Origin: Spongiibacteraceae bacterium
GTDB taxonomy: Bacteria > Pseudomonadota > Gammaproteobacteria > Pseudomonadales > PIVM01
NCBI GenBank assembly: GCA_030618505.1
Contig: JAUXDF010000110.1
Coordinates: 1 to 8,642, forward strand
Direction of reading: 5' to 3'
DNA length: 8,642 nucleotides
Below, piece by piece: positions 7,360-8,642 of this stretch. A model generated the notes under the pieces. That model worked only from the letters and a program-made list of their open reading frames with translations. It did not search any database and was not told the DNA's origin. The number at the start of each line of letters is the position of its first letter. The stretch's first letter is position 1. Made by a program: the position numbers and the translations under genes.

Positions 7360-8388
7360 ATGCGCTTAAGAGCCGATCAACTTAACCGACACCTTCAGCA
7401 AAGCCCGGCCCCACTCTATTACGTTTCCAGTGATGAGCCTTTTCAGTTACAGGAGAGCTGTGATGCCATTCGACGCTGCTTTCGCGAAAACGGCTTTACT
7501 GAAAGGGAAGTCATGCAGGTTGATCGAAGCTTTGACTGGCAGGAACTCCTCAGCAGTGCCAACAGCTTGTCTTTATTCGCGGAGCGAAAATTAATTGAAC
7601 TGCGCCTAAGTAGCCCCAAACCCGGTGATGCCGGCTCGAAAGTTTTGCGCAAATATGTCGAACACCTAAACCCCGACACCGCACTGCTAATCAGCTCACC
7701 CAAAATTGATGCTTCCACGCAAAAAACCAAGTGGTTTAAAACACTCGAAAATGCCGGCGTTATGCTGCAGCTATGGCCTCTTGATGCCCAGCAGCTGCCC
7801 CACTGGATTGAACAACGCTTAAAACAGCACGGCTTAAATGCTGACAGAGAAGCGCTGCTGATGATTGCAGAGCGAGTGGAAGGCAACATGTTAGCCGCCG
7901 CACAGGAGGTCGATAAGCTCAGTCTGCTAGTCAGCGATAAAACCATTAGCGCCGAAACCGTGGCCGCCGTTGTTGCCGACAGCAGTCGCTACAATGTCTA
8001 CAATCTAGCTGACCATGCACTGGCCGGCAGAAGCCGTGAGGCGCTGCGCGCTCTTAGCGGGTTGCGAGCAGAAGGCGGCGATGCTCTGCATATTCTATGG
8101 GCCTTAAGCAGAGATATTCGCCTGCTAAGTGATGCCCATCATGCCCAGCAACAAAATCAGTCGATTGATGCATTTTTAAAACGTCAGCGTGTTTTTGATA
8201 AACGTATTCCACTGATAAAGGGTGCATTAAAACGTTTGGGTGGACGTGAAAAAATCAACAGCCTGTTCAGCTTGGCACAAGACATTGATCACGCCACCAA
8301 AGGCTTGAGCAAAGAATCAGTTTGGGATGAGCTGGCCGAGCTCTGCCTTAGACTGGGAGGCTCATCGAAGCTGAAGATTAGCAAATAG
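7360..8388 (+). CDS. holA: DNA polymerase III subunit delta
   Basis: HolA is the delta subunit of the clamp loader, which pries open the beta sliding clamp in the replisome. The 342 residues match the E. coli length of 343. The N-terminal AAA+-like domain is recognisable by LYYVSSDEPFQLQESCDAIR (19-38). The beta-clamp contact element is SLFAERK at 71-77, with Leu72-Phe73 equivalent to E. coli Leu73-Phe74. As usual for delta, there is no functional P-loop. The middle section ending in EGNMLAAAQEVDKLSLL (about 172-188) and the C-terminal collar-helix domain (about 210-335, with the late SVWDELAELCLRLG) follow the family pattern. The ATG is 5 bases after the lptE stop, with GAGAA at 7346-7350 as a plausible ribosome binding site. 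Conservation is moderate, which is normal for delta. Confidence 0.96.
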   Translation: MRLRADQLNRHLQQSPAPLYYVSSDEPFQLQESCDAIRRCFRENGFTEREVMQVDRSFDWQELLSSANSLSLFAERKLIELRLSSPKPGDAGSKVLRKYVEHLNPDTALLISSPKIDASTQKTKWFKTLENAGVMLQLWPLDAQQLPHWIEQRLKQHGLNADREALLMIAERVEGNMLAAAQEVDKLSLLVSDKTISAETVAAVVADSSRYNVYNLADHALAGRSREALRALSGLRAEGGDALHILWALSRDIRLLSDAHHAQQQNQSIDAFLKRQRVFDKRIPLIKGALKRLGGREKINSLFSLAQDIDHATKGLSKESVWDELAELCLRLGGSSKLKISK

Positions 8389-8400
8389 GAAAACCCGAGA

Positions 8401-8450
8401 TAACTGCACCGCCGCACTCCGCTACTATCCCTGCCCCCGCAAACAAACAC
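8401..8450 (+). terminator. C-rich, G-poor tract, possible Rho (rut) site
   Basis: Directly after the holA stop there is a 50-base stretch with about 24 C and only 6 G, and no stable hairpin. C-rich, G-poor, unstructured RNA is the usual signature of Rho-dependent termination, and no intrinsic terminator follows holA. The tract lies between holA and the palindromic insertion. The call is inferred from composition only. Confidence 0.25.
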
Positions 8451-8462
8451 CTATATCAAACT

Positions 8463-8468
8463 TAACTA
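8463..8468. repeat. Left copy of flanking direct repeat TAACTA
   Basis: TAACTA here is repeated at 8611-8616, immediately outside the two ends of the palindromic element, and is a candidate target-site duplication. The TA touching each end is also compatible with the inverted repeat, so the true duplication could be shorter than six bases. Confidence 0.5.
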
Positions 8469-8483
8469 GTGCCTATCCAGAAA
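8469..8483 (+). repeat. Left terminal inverted repeat
   Basis: GTGCCTATCCAGAAA pairs with 8596-8610 at 14 of 15 positions; T8474 faces G8605. The match extends outward by the TA at 8467-8468 against TA at 8611-8612. Confidence 0.75.
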
Positions 8484-8510
8484 CCGGAAGTTTTCGAAAA
8501 TTAAGTCTGC

Positions 8511-8529
8511 TCCTGGCCAACGCAAATCT
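8511..8529 (+). repeat. Inner inverted repeat, left arm
   Basis: TCCTGGCCAACGCAAATCT is the exact reverse complement of 8564-8582. The distance from the outer repeat is 27 bases on this side but 13 on the other, so the folded element would have an asymmetric internal loop. Confidence 0.85.
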
Positions 8530-8536
8530 AGCTCCT

Positions 8537-8553
8537 AGGCCTTTTCAAGGCCT
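8537..8553 (+). repeat. Central hairpin
   Basis: AGGCCTT and AAGGCCT form a 7-base-pair stem with a TTC loop at the tip of the palindrome. It is followed by only two T residues outside the stem, so it is a poor intrinsic terminator. Confidence 0.7.
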
Positions 8554-8563
8554 TTAAGTCGCA

Positions 8564-8582
8564 AGATTTGCGTTGGCCAGGA
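8564..8582 (-). repeat. Inner inverted repeat, right arm
   Basis: AGATTTGCGTTGGCCAGGA is the perfect partner of 8511-8529, giving a 19-base-pair stem in DNA cruciform or RNA. Confidence 0.85.
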
Positions 8583-8595
8583 TCACTTTGTCTAA

Positions 8596-8610
8596 TTTCT
8601 GGATGGGCAC
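8596..8610 (-). repeat. Right terminal inverted repeat
   Basis: TTTCTGGATGGGCAC mirrors the left terminus with a single difference, as expected of the end of a small transposable element. Confidence 0.75.
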
Positions 8611-8616
8611 TAACTA
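8611..8616. repeat. Right copy of flanking direct repeat TAACTA
   Basis: This is identical to 8463-8468 and directly abuts the right terminal repeat; together they suggest duplication of the insertion target. Confidence 0.5.
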
Positions 8617-8642
8617 ATACTTGTATGCTTATCTATCCGACT

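Larger units (their letters stand above)
8469..8610. mobile_element. MITE-like palindromic element, 142 bp
   Basis: A compact non-coding element with two nested sets of inverted repeats. The outer termini are 15-base repeats (GTGCCTATCCAGAAA at 8469-8483 against TTTCTGGATGGGCAC at 8596-8610) with one mismatch, which is a G-U pair in RNA. An inner 19-base pair (8511-8529 and 8564-8582) is perfect, and a 7-base-pair hairpin sits at the centre (8537-8553). TAACTA flanks both sides. It is too short to encode a transposase. Terminal inverted repeats plus a direct flanking repeat are the marks of a miniature inverted-repeat transposable element mobilised by a transposase elsewhere. I cannot name the parent IS family. 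An alternative is an RNA-level structural element of the REP type, but the flanking repeats favour insertion. Confidence 0.72.

Noticed and set aside
7443..7946. Minus-strand open frame of 167 codons inside holA
   Set aside because: Antisense shadow, rich in Ser/Arg/Cys, with no recognisable domain; holA is well supported on the + strand.
8588..8629. Promoter reading out of the right end of the palindromic element
   Set aside because: TTGTCT at 8588-8593 resembles a -35, but no acceptable -10 lies 16-18 bases away; TATGCT at 8624-8629 is too far.

Overview
The window is a conserved housekeeping gene cluster from a gammaproteobacterium. Seven complete genes lie on the + strand in the order phoH-like (ybeZ), ybeY, corC (ybeX), lnt, leuS, lptE, holA. 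All seven proteins resemble their E. coli/Pseudomonas counterparts closely in length and motifs. The gene order, an lptE/lnt outer-membrane pathway and a Gram-negative lipobox protein all support a gammaproteobacterium. A marine Cellvibrionales-type host is only a guess from the moderate GC content and overall style.

Layout: positions 1-154 hold no gene I can assign. From 155 to 4133 the phoH-ybeY-corC-lnt block is tightly packed: a 1-base overlap, a 61-base AT-rich gap, then a 7-base gap. After a 79-base gap, leuS-lptE-holA runs from 4213 to 8388 with gaps of 10 and 5 bases. The two blocks may be one or two transcripts; the 79-base gap is the most likely place for a second promoter. The last 254 bases (8389-8642) contain a C-rich, G-poor tract and then a compact 142-base palindromic element with terminal inverted repeats and flanking direct repeats. 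This looks like a non-autonomous MITE-type insertion placed just after holA.

How the genes fit together: YbeZ and YbeY act in RNA/ribosome maturation and quality control. CorC is a CBS-domain protein linked to cation/ribosome homeostasis. Lnt N-acylates lipoproteins in the inner membrane. LptE is itself a lipoprotein, so it is a likely Lnt substrate, and it forms the outer-membrane LPS translocon with LptD. LeuS charges tRNA-Leu, and HolA is the delta subunit of the DNA polymerase III clamp loader. The coding part is ordinary and well conserved. The one clearly accessory structure is the palindromic element at 8469-8610. I see no evidence of a new multi-gene system in this window.
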